Assembly: GCA_005862225.1 (NCBI GenBank)
Contig: SZXV01000005.1
Location: 62,001 to 126,000, forward strand
Origin: Chlorobium sp.
Lineage (GTDB): Bacteria > Bacteroidota > Chlorobiia > Chlorobiales > Chlorobiaceae
Reading direction: 5' to 3'
Length of the DNA stretch: 64,000 nucleotides
Shown in pieces: positions 19,195 to 28,380 of this stretch. Positions within the stretch are counted from its first letter, which is position 1. The number at the start of each line of letters is the position of its first letter. Under the pieces are notes generated by a model. The model did not search any database and was not told the DNA's origin. It worked only from the letters and a program-made list of their open reading frames with translations. The position numbers and the translations under genes are program-made.

Positions 19195-19497
19195 TTTTGA
19201 CTCATCGAAGGCCTGTATCTCACGTTCAATATTTTCGCCTTCATTGTTCAGGGCGACTTTAAGGTCGTAATCCATCTGGAGCCCAAACCAGAATTGGGGT
19301 GGTGTACTGAAATAGCGACCAAGACGCAGTGCGGTTTCGGCGGTGATACGCCGTTTTCCTGCGATTATTTCGCTGATGCGCAACACCGGGATATTAATAT
19401 CCTCCGCTACTCTCTTTTCGGAGATCTTCATAGGATTCAGATACTCTTCAACTAAAACCGTTCCGGGATGCAGCGGTGACATTTTTCTTGCAGACAT
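19189..19497 (-). CDS. HigA-like antitoxin/Xre regulator, orphan
   Basis: A 102-residue helix-turn-helix protein of the HigA/VapA addiction-module antidote class: MSPLHPGTVLVEEYLNPMKI at the N-terminus, EKRVAEDINIPVLRISEIIAGKRRITAETA for the HTH, and RYFSTPPQFWFGLQMDYDL, all typical. I start it at ATG 19497, preceded by AGAAGGAACG, rather than at the TTG 174 bases upstream, whose extra residues look non-coding. HigB normally sits immediately upstream of higA; no HigB-like frame is present in the 208 bases before the divergent Rrf2 gene. It may therefore be a solitary regulator or the relic of a toxin-antitoxin pair. Confidence 0.82.
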   Translation of the reverse strand: MSARKMSPLHPGTVLVEEYLNPMKISEKRVAEDINIPVLRISEIIAGKRRITAETALRLGRYFSTPPQFWFGLQMDYDLKVALNNEGENIEREIQAFDESKS

Positions 19498-19705
19498 GAA
19501 TAACGTTCCTTCTGATAACATGAATTTACAATCATCATCAAGCTGTGTGTAACAACACAGTACCATTTTTTTATTGATTTCACGCTCTTTATTCTCAGCG
19601 AAATAATAAGGTTGTTTATTACGAGATATCTTTCTGAGTGAGTTGAGAAAAAGAATTTTGTTATTGGCCAAACTGATACTATCTTGATATCAATTAAGGA
19701 GGGTT

Positions 19706-20191
19706 ATGAAAGTACTGACAAAAAAAACGGATTACGCCATACGAGCTCTCTTGATGCTTGGAGCAAAACAGGGAAGTTATATATCAGCCAAGTCGATTGC
19801 GGTTGAGCAGGATATGCCTTATCAGTTTCTTCGAGGTGTGTTGCAGGAGATGATTCGTCATGACTTGATAATTTCGAAGGAGGGAGTTCAGGGTGGCTTT
19901 ATGCTGGCAAAGGATCCTGACGAGATTCGTGTCAGGCAGTTGATTGAAATATTTCAGGGGACAGTGCAAGTGTCGGAGTGCATGTTTCGGAAGCAAATTT
20001 GTGCAAATCGTTCGCGATGTGTGCTTCGTCATGAAATCATGAGGATTGAAGAGGTGGTCAATAACGAATTTGAAAAGGTAACGATAGGGAAGCTTCTCCG
20101 GATGCTCAGTGCTGAAGGCAATATGAGGCCTGCCCTGAAAGATGGAGAAGCGCCAGACCCTCAAACACGACAAACGGGGATAATGAACTGA
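19706..20191 (+). CDS. Rrf2-family Fe-S regulator
   Basis: Winged-helix transcription regulator of the IscR/NsrR/RsrR type. The 161-residue product starts with the typical KVLTKKTDYAIRALLMLGA and has a wing/helix segment QDMPYQFLRGVLQEM. Three cysteines (Cys92, Cys99, Cys105 in SECMFRKQICANRSRC) can hold an Fe-S cluster, so NO, oxygen or redox sensing is likely. A strong AAGGAGG precedes the ATG. It shares one base with the ferredoxin gene (TGATG) and precedes hcp, so it probably controls this nitrosative/redox operon and itself. Confidence 0.88.
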   Translation: MKVLTKKTDYAIRALLMLGAKQGSYISAKSIAVEQDMPYQFLRGVLQEMIRHDLIISKEGVQGGFMLAKDPDEIRVRQLIEIFQGTVQVSECMFRKQICANRSRCVLRHEIMRIEEVVNNEFEKVTIGKLLRMLSAEGNMRPALKDGEAPDPQTRQTGIMN

Positions 20192-21048
20192 TGAAACGAG
20201 AGATAATTACGATAGATGAGAAGAGGTGCACTGGTTGTGGTGATTGTATTCCAGGGTGTCCCGAGGGCGCTTTACGGGTTATTGATGGAAAAGCCCGATT
20301 GATCAGTGATCTTTTTTGTGACGGTCTTGGTGCCTGTCTGGGGCATTGTCCAACTGGAGCCATGAAGATAGAGCTTCGAGAAGCTGAATCTTATGATGAA
20401 AAACGGGTTATGCGTGAAAGTATTGTTCCGGGAGGGTCGAATGTTATTGCGGCTCATTTGCAGCATCTTGCTGATCATGGTCAAAGCGATTTTTTCGACC
20501 AGGCGCTTGAATACCTTGAAGAGCATTCTCTTGCAAATCCCCTGAAAAATGTAACCGGTGTAACGCATGGTGAAAAACAATCTCATGAAGGGGGATGTCC
20601 TGGAAGTCGGATGCAGGATTTCAGTGTGCAACAAGAGTGTGCTCCAGCGCCTTCTGTGAGTCCCGAAAGTGCCTTGCGCCAGTGGCCGATTCAGCTTCAT
20701 CTTGTTTCGCCTCAGGCGCCCTGTTATCAGGGATCAGATCTCTTGCTTGCGGCCGATTGCACAGCCTTTGCTGTCGCTGATTTCCACTTATCCTTCATGC
20801 GCGGAAAAAGTTTGGCAATTGCTTGCCCCAAACTTGATTCCAATATGGAAAATTATGTTGAGAAGCTTACGGTTATGATTGATTTGGCTCGCCTTAACAC
20901 TATTACTGTTGCGATCATGGAGGTGCCTTGTTGCAGCGGATTAATGTCTTTTGTTGCCGAGGCGCTTCGTAAGGCACATCGCAAGGTGCCGGTTAAAAAA
21001 GTGCTTTTCAGTTTGCGGGGTGAGATTATGTCGGAGGAGTGGGTGTAG
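20191..21048 (+). CDS. 4Fe-4S ferredoxin-domain protein associated with Hcp
   Basis: A 285-residue protein with an N-terminal ferredoxin-like domain: a full first cluster motif CTGCGDCIPGC and a second motif CDGLGACLGHCPTGA in which one cysteine of the canonical CxxCxxCxxxCP is Leu. The C-terminal half (about 165-285) contains further cysteines (APCYQGSDLLLAADCTA, ACPKLD, VPCCSGL) and no domain I can name. Lying between the Rrf2 regulator and hcp, it probably supplies electrons to hydroxylamine/NO reduction by Hcp, as small Fe-S partners do elsewhere. Role inferred from context. Confidence 0.75.
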   Translation: MKREIITIDEKRCTGCGDCIPGCPEGALRVIDGKARLISDLFCDGLGACLGHCPTGAMKIELREAESYDEKRVMRESIVPGGSNVIAAHLQHLADHGQSDFFDQALEYLEEHSLANPLKNVTGVTHGEKQSHEGGCPGSRMQDFSVQQECAPAPSVSPESALRQWPIQLHLVSPQAPCYQGSDLLLAADCTAFAVADFHLSFMRGKSLAIACPKLDSNMENYVEKLTVMIDLARLNTITVAIMEVPCCSGLMSFVAEALRKAHRKVPVKKVLFSLRGEIMSEEWV

Positions 21049-21097
21049 GAGAATTTGACTGTTGACAATGGAATAAAGAGTACTCGGAGAAAAGGAT

Positions 21098-21241
21098 ATG
21101 ATGAAGGATGCGATGGGAGGATATCGAGGGACTGCCTGTGAGATAAACAGGATTATGCTGAAACATCGCGAAAATGCCGAGGCCTGGTATAACCCAAAAA
21201 CCTCTGGATATTACGGACAGCATATCGTAACAGGGCTTTAA
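21098..21241 (+). CDS. Possible 47-residue small protein
   Basis: An open frame of 48 codons in the 284-base gap between the ferredoxin gene and hcp. It begins ATG ATG after AAAGGAT and encodes MMKDAMGGYRGTACEINRIM, then a polar stretch ending GYYGQHIVTGL. No family is recognised and no membrane segment is visible. It lies on the operon strand, but it could equally be chance; an antisense frame of 89 codons covers the same stretch. Confidence 0.3.
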   Translation: MMKDAMGGYRGTACEINRIMLKHRENAEAWYNPKTSGYYGQHIVTGL

Positions 21242-21347
21242 TGAGGGAGCAAAAAGGCGATAGAACAGGAGCAATGGAAGACAGAAGGCTGGCAATCCTG
21301 CTATCGCCGAAGATCAATAACAACAATCAATAATGGAGAATAGAACG

Positions 21348-22976
21348 ATGGGAATGTCATGTAATCAATGTCAGGAGAGCATTCATGGTACCGGATGCCG
21401 AGCAAGAGGTGTGTGCGGGAAGGATGAATTAACTGCCAAACTGCAGGATGTGCTGGTCTATGCAACCGAAGGGCTTGCTCTCTCGGCAGAAGAGCTGCCT
21501 GAAGGTGTATCAAGAAAAGTAGGCCAGCTTATCAGCGAGTCGCTTTTTGTCACAGTTACCAATACCAACTTTGATGAAGATGCGATAGTTTTGCAGATAT
21601 TGAAAACACTTGCCTTGCGTGACGAGGTGAATGCTTTGAGGCATCTGAAGCCTGGTCATGATGCCGCACTGTGGAGTGGTGGGTCAAAGGAGGATTTTCT
21701 TGCAAAAGCACTTGTTGTCAGCGTTGAAAGTCTCAGTGAAAACGAAGACCTGCGTTCACTGAAAAGTCTTGTACTCTATGGTATCAAGGGGCTCGCAGCC
21801 TATACCGATCACGCAGCCGTGCTCGGCTATCACGATGATGATATTTATGCTTTTTATGTCAAAGGCCTTGCTGCCTTGACAAAAGAGCTTTCGGCTGATG
21901 AGCTGACAGCCCTTATACTGGAAACTGGAGGCGTTGCCGTGAAGGCAATGGCCTTGCTCGACAAAGCAAACACTGAAACGTATGGCCATCCCGAGATTAC
22001 CATGGTGAAAACCGGTGTCGGCAAAAATCCGGGTATCCTTATTTCAGGCCATGATCTGCGCGATATGGAGGATCTGCTGAAACAGACAGAGGGAACAGGT
22101 GTTGATGTCTACACGCATTGCGAAATGCTACCTGCGCATTACTATCCTGCTTTCAAGAAATATTCTCACTTTGTTGGTAATTATGGTGGCTCTTGGTGGT
22201 CTCAGGACAAGGAGTTTGAATCTTTCAATGGACCGATTCTCATGACAACAAACTGTATTGTTCCTGTTCGAGAAGCTTATCGTAACCGTATGTTTACTAC
22301 AGGAATGGCTGGTTATCCAGGTCTGAAACATATTCCGGCCAGAGCAGAGGGTGGCCAGAAAGATTTTTCTGCGCTTGTTGCTCTTGCCCAAACATGTAAG
22401 CCGCCGGTTGAGCTTGAAAATGGAGAGATTGTCGGGGGCTTTGCGCACAATCAGGTACTCGCACTTGCCGATAAAGTGGTTGACGCTGTCAAGTCGGGAG
22501 CTATCAGGCGTTTTGTGGTGATGGCAGGCTGTGATGGTCGTCATGCATCTCGCCGTTACTATAACGATGTGGCTGCAGCATTGCCGAAGGATACCATTAT
22601 TCTCACGGCCGGATGTGCAAAGTATCGCTACAACAAGCTTGAGCTTGGTGATATTGGTGGTATTCCCCGTGTGCTTGATGCTGGTCAGTGCAACGACTCC
22701 TACTCACTTGCCGTTATAGCTCTGAAGCTCAAGGAGGTTTTTGCACTTGAAAATATTAATGATCTTCCTATCTCTTTTGATATAGCATGGTATGAGCAGA
22801 AAGCTGTAACGGTTTTGCTGGCATTGCTTTATCTTGGAGTGAAAGGGATTCGTCTTGGCCCAACGCTTCCAGAGTTTCTTACTCCGAATGTAGCCGCTGT
22901 ACTTGTCGAGAAATTTGGCATCAAACCAATCGGAACGGTTGATGCTGATGTTGAGGCAATGATGGCAGGTGTGTGA
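21348..22976 (+). CDS. hcp: Hybrid cluster protein (hydroxylamine/NO reductase)
   Basis: Hcp reduces hydroxylamine and NO with a hybrid Fe-S-O cluster. The N-terminal cysteine set is [23 protein letters not shown], as in the short anaerobe-type Hcp class. Downstream hybrid-cluster regions are visible: [55 protein letters not shown] and [22 protein letters not shown] 21333 is also in frame, but GGAG at 21335-21338 is spaced 9 bases before ATG 21348, which I prefer (542 residues). Probable partner genes are the Rrf2 regulator and ferredoxin upstream; expression is likely induced by nitrosative stress. Confidence 0.93.
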   Translation: MGMSCNQCQESIHGTGCRARGVCGKDELTAKLQDVLVYATEGLALSAEELPEGVSRKVGQLISESLFVTVTNTNFDEDAIVLQILKTLALRDEVNALRHLKPGHDAALWSGGSKEDFLAKALVVSVESLSENEDLRSLKSLVLYGIKGLAAYTDHAAVLGYHDDDIYAFYVKGLAALTKELSADELTALILETGGVAVKAMALLDKANTETYGHPEITMVKTGVGKNPGILISGHDLRDMEDLLKQTEGTGVDVYTHCEMLPAHYYPAFKKYSHFVGNYGGSWWSQDKEFESFNGPILMTTNCIVPVREAYRNRMFTTGMAGYPGLKHIPARAEGGQKDFSALVALAQTCKPPVELENGEIVGGFAHNQVLALADKVVDAVKSGAIRRFVVMAGCDGRHASRRYYNDVAAALPKDTIILTAGCAKYRYNKLELGDIGGIPRVLDAGQCNDSYSLAVIALKLKEVFALENINDLPISFDIAWYEQKAVTVLLALLYLGVKGIRLGPTLPEFLTPNVAAVLVEKFGIKPIGTVDADVEAMMAGV

Positions 22977-23139
22977 TCTGATGGCCTTTTTTTTGTAACC
23001 AGTTTTGCTGGTTTCCCAAATGCGGATATGAATCTTTTTCGGTCAGTAACTCCATATCCGTACTTGAGTTTATTTTTTATTGATGTTAACAAAAAGTCAG
23101 TATTCTATTCTCCTTTAACTTTTAATAACTATATATTCA

Positions 23140-23145
23140 TATAAT
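23140..23145 (+). promoter_or_regulatory. Candidate -10 element of the SQR gene
   Basis: TATAAT lies 36 bases before the SQR start codon inside a very AT-rich stretch. No clear -35 hexamer at standard spacing is seen (AACTTT at 23117-23122), so this is only a candidate. Confidence 0.3.
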
Positions 23146-23181
23146 AAAAGTAATCATATTCAATTGGGAAAATAGACTTCT

Positions 23182-24636
23182 ATGGCAAAAGTTGTTGTTT
23201 TAGGAGCAGGTATATCAGGTCATACCTGCGCTTCGTTTCTTAAAAAGAAACTTGGCAAACGTCATGAAGTCGTTGTCGTGACTCCAAATGCTTACTATCA
23301 GTGGATTCCTTCAAATATTTGGGTGGGTGTCGGGCAAATGTCTATTGACGATGTTCGCTTTGAATTGAAAAAGGTTTATGATCGCTGGGGCATTGTGCTG
23401 AAGCAGGCCAAAGCCATAGAAATTCATCCGGAAGGTGACAGGGATATTTCAAAGGGGTTCGTAACCATTGAATACACCGATGCGTCAAGGAATGGACAAA
23501 CGGAAAAAGTCGATTATGATTTTCTTGTGAATGCCACCGGTCCGAAGCTTAATTTTGAAGCCACCGAGGGTCTCGGTCCGGGAAAAAACAGCTTTTCGGT
23601 TTGCACGTATACTCATGCTGCACAGGCATGGGAAAATCTTCAGGATAACATCAAAAAAATGCAGGCTGGTCAAAAGCAGCGTATTTTGATTGGTACTGGT
23701 CATGCCATGGCAACCTGCCAGGGTGCAGCTTTCGAATATATTCTGAATGTCGCACACGAAATCACAAAACGGGGTTTAAGCGATATGGCCCAAATCACCT
23801 GGTTATCAAACGAATATGAGCTTGGTGACTTTGGTATGGGAGGCGCTTTCATCAACAGGGGAGGCTATTATACACCTACAAAGGTTTTTACTGAATCCAT
23901 TATGGCCGAGTACGGCATCAATTGGATAAGACGAGCGGGAGTTTATAAGGTTGAACCCGGCAAAGCGTATTATGAAACACTGAATGGCGAAAATTTAATA
24001 CAGGAGTTTGATTTTGCCATGCTTATCCCCTCTTTTTCAGGAGTTGGATTAACCACTTATGACAAGAATGGACTTGATATAACAGAGCAGATGTTTGCGC
24101 CAAACAAGTTTATGAAGGTTGATGCTGATTACACGGTTAAACCTTTTGAGGAGTGGACGGCTGATGACTGGCCGTCAATTTATCAGAACCCTCTCTATAA
24201 AAACATCTATGCTCCCGGGATTGCCTTTGCGCCACCGCATCCAATATCCAAACCAATGTCAAGTCCGAGTGGCAGGCAAATTTTCCCTACAGCTCCCCGT
24301 ACCGGGATGCCGGCTGGTGTTATGGGGAAAATTGTAGCGCTGAATATTGCGGAAAAAATACAGGGAGCCCCGGAGCATCGCCATAAAGCATCAATGAGCA
24401 GAATGGGTGCAGCCTGCGTCGTCTCTGCAGGATTTGGTTCGTTTGATGGACTTGGAGCATCAATGACTCTTTTTCCTGTTGTTCCGGACTGGGAAAAGTA
24501 TCCGGAATGGGGTCGTGACATGAACTATTCTCTTGGAGAAGCAGGACTTGCCGGGCATTGGCTGAAAGTGATCCTTCACTATTTGTTCTTTCATAAAGCG
24601 AAGGGCTATCCATTCTGGTGGTTGATTCCTGAGTAA
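23182..24636 (+). CDS. sqr: Sulfide:quinone oxidoreductase
   Basis: Membrane-associated FAD enzyme that oxidises sulfide and reduces quinone, feeding the photosynthetic chain in green sulfur bacteria. The 484-residue protein begins with the FAD dinucleotide motif VVVLGAGISGHTCASFL, has PNAYYQWIPSN and the three family cysteines at residues 141 (FSVCTYTHAA), 179 (HAMATCQGAAFEY) and 412 (GAACVVSAGF). The C-terminus is amphipathic/hydrophobic (HWLKVILHYLFFHKAKGYPFWWLIPE) for membrane contact. Which of the several chlorobial SQR types it is cannot be decided here. A small gene follows on the same strand. Confidence 0.92.
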   Translation: MAKVVVLGAGISGHTCASFLKKKLGKRHEVVVVTPNAYYQWIPSNIWVGVGQMSIDDVRFELKKVYDRWGIVLKQAKAIEIHPEGDRDISKGFVTIEYTDASRNGQTEKVDYDFLVNATGPKLNFEATEGLGPGKNSFSVCTYTHAAQAWENLQDNIKKMQAGQKQRILIGTGHAMATCQGAAFEYILNVAHEITKRGLSDMAQITWLSNEYELGDFGMGGAFINRGGYYTPTKVFTESIMAEYGINWIRRAGVYKVEPGKAYYETLNGENLIQEFDFAMLIPSFSGVGLTTYDKNGLDITEQMFAPNKFMKVDADYTVKPFEEWTADDWPSIYQNPLYKNIYAPGIAFAPPHPISKPMSSPSGRQIFPTAPRTGMPAGVMGKIVALNIAEKIQGAPEHRHKASMSRMGAACVVSAGFGSFDGLGASMTLFPVVPDWEKYPEWGRDMNYSLGEAGLAGHWLKVILHYLFFHKAKGYPFWWLIPE

Positions 24637-24663
24637 TTTCGAAATGAAACAACTTTAAATTGT

Positions 24664-24828
24664 ATGACTATGGGTAAAAATCGAGTTAAGGCATATTATG
24701 ACGAAGCATATCCTCCGGTACCCTCAAAAGGCACACTGTACTGGCGGAAAAACCTTTTATGGCAGCTTGTCCGGTTTGTAGTATTAAACGTTAAAATTAT
24801 GAGGATTGTGGTCGGAGGGCATTCCTGA
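24664..24828 (+). CDS. Small 54-residue protein downstream of SQR
   Basis: A 55-codon frame starts 27 bases after the SQR stop and encodes MTMGKNRVKAYYDEAYPPVP, a short basic/aromatic middle and a hydrophobic helix-like stretch (NLLWQLVRFVVLNVKIMRIV). The composition looks like a real protein: a charged, aromatic N-terminus and a likely membrane-contacting helix. It is probably cotranscribed with SQR and could be an accessory or membrane-tethering peptide. Start may instead be ATG 24670. No family is recognised. Confidence 0.6.
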   Translation: MTMGKNRVKAYYDEAYPPVPSKGTLYWRKNLLWQLVRFVVLNVKIMRIVVGGHS

Positions 24829-24842
24829 TGCTGCAAAGCTGA

Positions 24843-25433
24843 TCAGTAGTGAACGGCGGCATAAAAAAGGTTTTTCTTAATCTCGCTTATGACAAACTGG
24901 TAGCTCTTACTGTTTTTCCACCAAAAAACACAATCCCACCATGCCGGGTTTGTTGGAACTATAATGAATTTTTTCGACGAACCTTTAAATGCACGGCTCC
25001 ATGTCTGATGAATACGGAGGAGGTGTGGAGGATCGCTGACAATAATTGCGCTATTCCATCCTTGTTTCCCCATTATGCTGGAGGTATTCAACGCCTCTTC
25101 CCAGGTTGTTTTTGATTTGGCATCAATCTGAATTGCTTTTTTTGGAACGCCGAACTCCATTATGCGACGTTCACGCCAATTAGGGTGATTGGGATGATAA
25201 AACCTTTCATCTATACCTGTCAGAATAATGTGCGCAGCATATCCACTCTTGTAGAGTTCAGCTCCTTTAAGAACTCGAAGCCCATTATCGCCACCAAGCA
25301 CGATGATCACATCAGCTTTTTCAGGGGCACTCCCATATTGTGAAAGCAACATGCCGAGGCTTAAAAAAATGAATGCAGCCAAAGCACTTATCGAACAAAT
25401 AAAAATCAAGGCTGGTTTTAAAAACAGTCTCAT
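24843..25433 (-). CDS. DUF218 (YdcF/ElyC-like) membrane protein
   Basis: A 196-residue protein with an N-terminal membrane helix (about 8-30) and a DUF218 domain: ADVIIVLGGDNGLRVLKGAEL, AAHIILTG, KTTWEEALNTSSIM and AIIVSDPPHLLRIHQTWSRA. Relatives such as ElyC and SanA act in envelope or peptidoglycan-precursor homeostasis, though the biochemical activity of the domain is not established. It stands alone, convergent with the small SQR-linked gene and divergent from the kinase. Confidence 0.85.
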   Translation of the reverse strand: MRLFLKPALIFICSISALAAFIFLSLGMLLSQYGSAPEKADVIIVLGGDNGLRVLKGAELYKSGYAAHIILTGIDERFYHPNHPNWRERRIMEFGVPKKAIQIDAKSKTTWEEALNTSSIMGKQGWNSAIIVSDPPHLLRIHQTWSRAFKGSSKKFIIVPTNPAWWDCVFWWKNSKSYQFVISEIKKNLFYAAVHY

Positions 25434-25618
25434 AGAGATGATAAGGGTAATTTTATCCGGTAAAAAAAGTAATATTTTGGTTACATTTTAAATCAAATGC
25501 TTTTTGAGACCAAAATATGTTCAATTTCAGCAAACATTCTCCTGTGAATGAAGCTATCTCGCTGGAAATGTCTTGAATTTTATTGGAAGCTTCAAAGAAT
25601 TTCTGTTACAAAACAATA

Positions 25619-27697
25619 ATGAGCAACAATAATACAGGTACTCTTACTACAGAGGCGACAATTGGGGGTTACAAAGATATTTTTGGCAAATCCATTGCAG
25701 CCAATATGCCGGGCTCCTTTTCAATTAATGATGCCAGTGGGCGGCTTGTTTTATGGAATGAGTATCATCGTGATGAAATAGTTGGAAAATCTGACCATGA
25801 AATGCTTTTTACCAATGCGTTAGAGGTCTTTCATCCGGAAGATAAAGCCAACGCATTTAAATCGATGCAGGTCATTTTGAATTCTGGTGCTGAAGTGACA
25901 ACAGAAGGCAGAGTATTGCTTTGCGGAGGTCCAAAATTTCAATGGAGAATGATAACTGGTCGTCGGATTATGGTTGATGACAATCCCTTTGTTATTGCTA
26001 TTGGAATGAATATCACAGAACGTAAGCGCTCAGAAGAAATGACAGCCTTTCGTTTACGGCTTGATTTTATGGCGGATTCACATTCAGTTGAAGAGTTGCT
26101 AAGGGAGACTCTTGATGAGGCTGAACGCCTCACTGACAGTACTCTTGGCTTTTGTAACTTTATTTCTGATGATTTGAACGGGCTTTCATTACATGTCTTT
26201 TCTACGAAAATGCAAATGGGCTCGCAATGTACTCTTGGTCAGAAGGAACGGGTTCATTATCTGCCTGTGAACGAAGAGGTGATGTATGCTGATATTGTTA
26301 GGTCGCAGAGTGCGGTGATCAATAATTGCGATATACCAAAAATTCGTACAGATATGCCGACTACCAATGCTGAAATGAGGCGCAGAATGTTTTTTCCGCT
26401 CAAAAAAGGGCCAAATGTTACGGCAATATTTTGCCTTGGAGATAAACCCTATGATTATGACAAGGATGATTTAAGAATTTTAAATGATCTTGCAGATTTT
26501 GCATGGGATGTTATTACCCGAAAGCGAGCAAAGCAATCGGAACAAAAAATACAGGCAGTTCTGCTTCAGGCTCAGAAAATGAAGCTGGCAGGTCAGCTTG
26601 CCGGTGGCATGGCTCACGATTTCAATACGATGTTACAGGTAATCCTGGGGAATGTCACAATGGCCATTGCGACTCAGGGCATTCCAAAGCCTTTGCACAA
26701 CAATCTCAAGGATATTTTCAAGGCTGTCGAACATTCTGCTGATCTGTCCCGTCAACTTATTGCGTTTTCTCAACAACACTCCATTATGCCAATTGTTCTT
26801 GATTTGAACAAGCTGATTGAGCGGATGATTCCTGCTCTTAAACGGAGGGTTGGAGAAAATATTGCGCTTGAATGGATATCCGCACCCCACCTCTCTTTGA
26901 TCAAGGTAGATCCCGCTCAAATAGAACTGATGCTTGGAAATCTTTGCCTCAATGCCTGTGATGCGATCACCGGAATAGGAACGATAGTCATCCAAACAGG
27001 TCGGGTTCATGTTGAAAAAGAGGCATGTCTGGCTGCTCATCCCTGCAAAAAGCCAGGAGACTATGTGACTCTTGTGGTCACTGACAACGGTTGCGGCATA
27101 GAAAAAAAGGATATTCCCTATATTTTCGAACCTTTTTTTACCACCAAAGATAGCGGAAAAAGAGCAGGGATGGGTCTTTCAAGCATCTATGGCATAGCCA
27201 AACAAAACAATGCCTTCATTGATTGCCTGAGTGAGCGCGGAAAGGGAAGTGCCTTTACAATATATTTTCCCCGCCAGAAAGGTTATGAAGAGATTGATGA
27301 GCAACTTGAACAACCTCCACCGGTCATTTGTTGCAAAGAAACGATTCTGCTTGTCGAATCAGAACCTGATATCCTCAATATCTGCAAGTTATCGCTTGAA
27401 AATAATGGTTATAAAGTCCTTGACGCAACGACTTCCGCTGAAGCAATCAACATTGCTTTCGCATACAAGGGGCAAATTCATTTGCTGTTGACCGATGTTG
27501 TCTTGCCCGAGATAAACGGTTGTGATCTTTCGAAAAAGCTGCTGTCAATCTATCCCCAACTTAAAACTCTGTTTATGTCCGGTTACATGACCGCAGGTAT
27601 TACGGGAGATGAATTTCCGGAGGCGCATATTATTGAAAAGCCATTTTCTGTCAACAAGCTTCTTTTGGCTCTATTGAACATCTTTGAGGGACAATAA
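25619..27697 (+). CDS. Hybrid sensor histidine kinase (PAS-GAF-HisKA-HATPase-REC)
   Basis: A soluble 692-residue hybrid kinase. Order: PAS domain (about 20-135, ending AIGMNITERKRSEE), GAF-like domain (about 145-300), dimerisation domain with phospho-His333 in GGMAHDFNTML, HATPase with NLCLNACDAI, VTDNGCGIE and FEPFFTTKDSGKRAGMGLSS, and a C-terminal receiver with Asp626 in LLLTDVVLPEING. ATG 25619 is preferred to a TTG 36 bases upstream. No membrane segment is seen, so the signal is cytoplasmic. No separate response regulator adjoins it; output must pass through the receiver or an unlinked phosphotransfer protein. Confidence 0.9.
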   Translation: MSNNNTGTLTTEATIGGYKDIFGKSIAANMPGSFSINDASGRLVLWNEYHRDEIVGKSDHEMLFTNALEVFHPEDKANAFKSMQVILNSGAEVTTEGRVLLCGGPKFQWRMITGRRIMVDDNPFVIAIGMNITERKRSEEMTAFRLRLDFMADSHSVEELLRETLDEAERLTDSTLGFCNFISDDLNGLSLHVFSTKMQMGSQCTLGQKERVHYLPVNEEVMYADIVRSQSAVINNCDIPKIRTDMPTTNAEMRRRMFFPLKKGPNVTAIFCLGDKPYDYDKDDLRILNDLADFAWDVITRKRAKQSEQKIQAVLLQAQKMKLAGQLAGGMAHDFNTMLQVILGNVTMAIATQGIPKPLHNNLKDIFKAVEHSADLSRQLIAFSQQHSIMPIVLDLNKLIERMIPALKRRVGENIALEWISAPHLSLIKVDPAQIELMLGNLCLNACDAITGIGTIVIQTGRVHVEKEACLAAHPCKKPGDYVTLVVTDNGCGIEKKDIPYIFEPFFTTKDSGKRAGMGLSSIYGIAKQNNAFIDCLSERGKGSAFTIYFPRQKGYEEIDEQLEQPPPVICCKETILLVESEPDILNICKLSLENNGYKVLDATTSAEAINIAFAYKGQIHLLLTDVVLPEINGCDLSKKLLSIYPQLKTLFMSGYMTAGITGDEFPEAHIIEKPFSVNKLLLALLNIFEGQ

Positions 27698-27735
27698 TGC
27701 CAGACTTCAGAAACCGTTAGCTTCTCGGCATAGAA

Positions 27736-28380
27736 TCAGGAGGGCTCTGTACTGTTATTTTTAGATTGCTCCTGTATAGGAAGGGATGGTAATTTATCTG
27801 CAGACAAGTCAAGCAGGCGTACGGCACCGGCAAATTTTTTTTCGTAATAGTTTTTAAGTTGGTCTTCGGTAATTCCCTTGGAAAGTGAAGAGTGAACAAA
27901 TGTGTCGTTACCTATAAATATACCAACATGGTTTATGTGCAGCCCCTTTGTCTGAAAAAACACAAGATCACCAGGCTGCAACTCATTTTTGCTGACTTTA
28001 TTGCCTATTGCTGACATCTCTTTTGACGATCGGGGAAGATGCATATTAAACACCTTGTTATACATAAAGCGCACAAAACCTGAGCAATCAAACCCTGCCG
28101 GAGTTTGACCACCAAAACGGTATCGTGTTCCAAAATATTGACCGACATGAGCAAAAAAACTCTGCATGGCAGTGGAAAAACGAGGAGATCCTACAGTAGA
28201 TGCCTGAGATACATTTGAAGGAGTATTATCAGGTGTACCGTCACAACGTCCTATATTAGGCTCTGCAAACTGAAATATTGAGGCAAGAACACAAACAGTG
28301 ATATATTTAGCAAATACGGAAATCTTTTTTGGTACCGGAGGCAGTTTGAACAATAAAGAAAAATTCTGATGACGAGTCAT
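27736..28380 (-). CDS. NlpC/P60 cell-wall endopeptidase
   Basis: Predicted gamma-D-glutamyl-diaminopimelate endopeptidase acting on peptidoglycan stems. The 214-residue protein has a basic N-terminus and hydrophobic export segment (about 20-37), and a C-terminal NlpC/P60 domain with catalytic Cys99 (PAGFDCSGFVRF), His151 (LHINHVGIFIG) and a third polar residue His163 (FVHSSLSKGI). PGDLVFFQTK is the usual strand between them. Isolated gene, convergent with the hybrid kinase gene. Confidence 0.9.
   Translation of the reverse strand: MTRHQNFSLLFKLPPVPKKISVFAKYITVCVLASIFQFAEPNIGRCDGTPDNTPSNVSQASTVGSPRFSTAMQSFFAHVGQYFGTRYRFGGQTPAGFDCSGFVRFMYNKVFNMHLPRSSKEMSAIGNKVSKNELQPGDLVFFQTKGLHINHVGIFIGNDTFVHSSLSKGITEDQLKNYYEKKFAGAVRLLDLSADKLPSLPIQEQSKNNSTEPS

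Noticed and set aside
21026-21295. 89-codon minus-strand frame between the ferredoxin gene and hcp
   Set aside because: No start context or family resemblance; runs against the operon and into the ferredoxin gene's 3' end.
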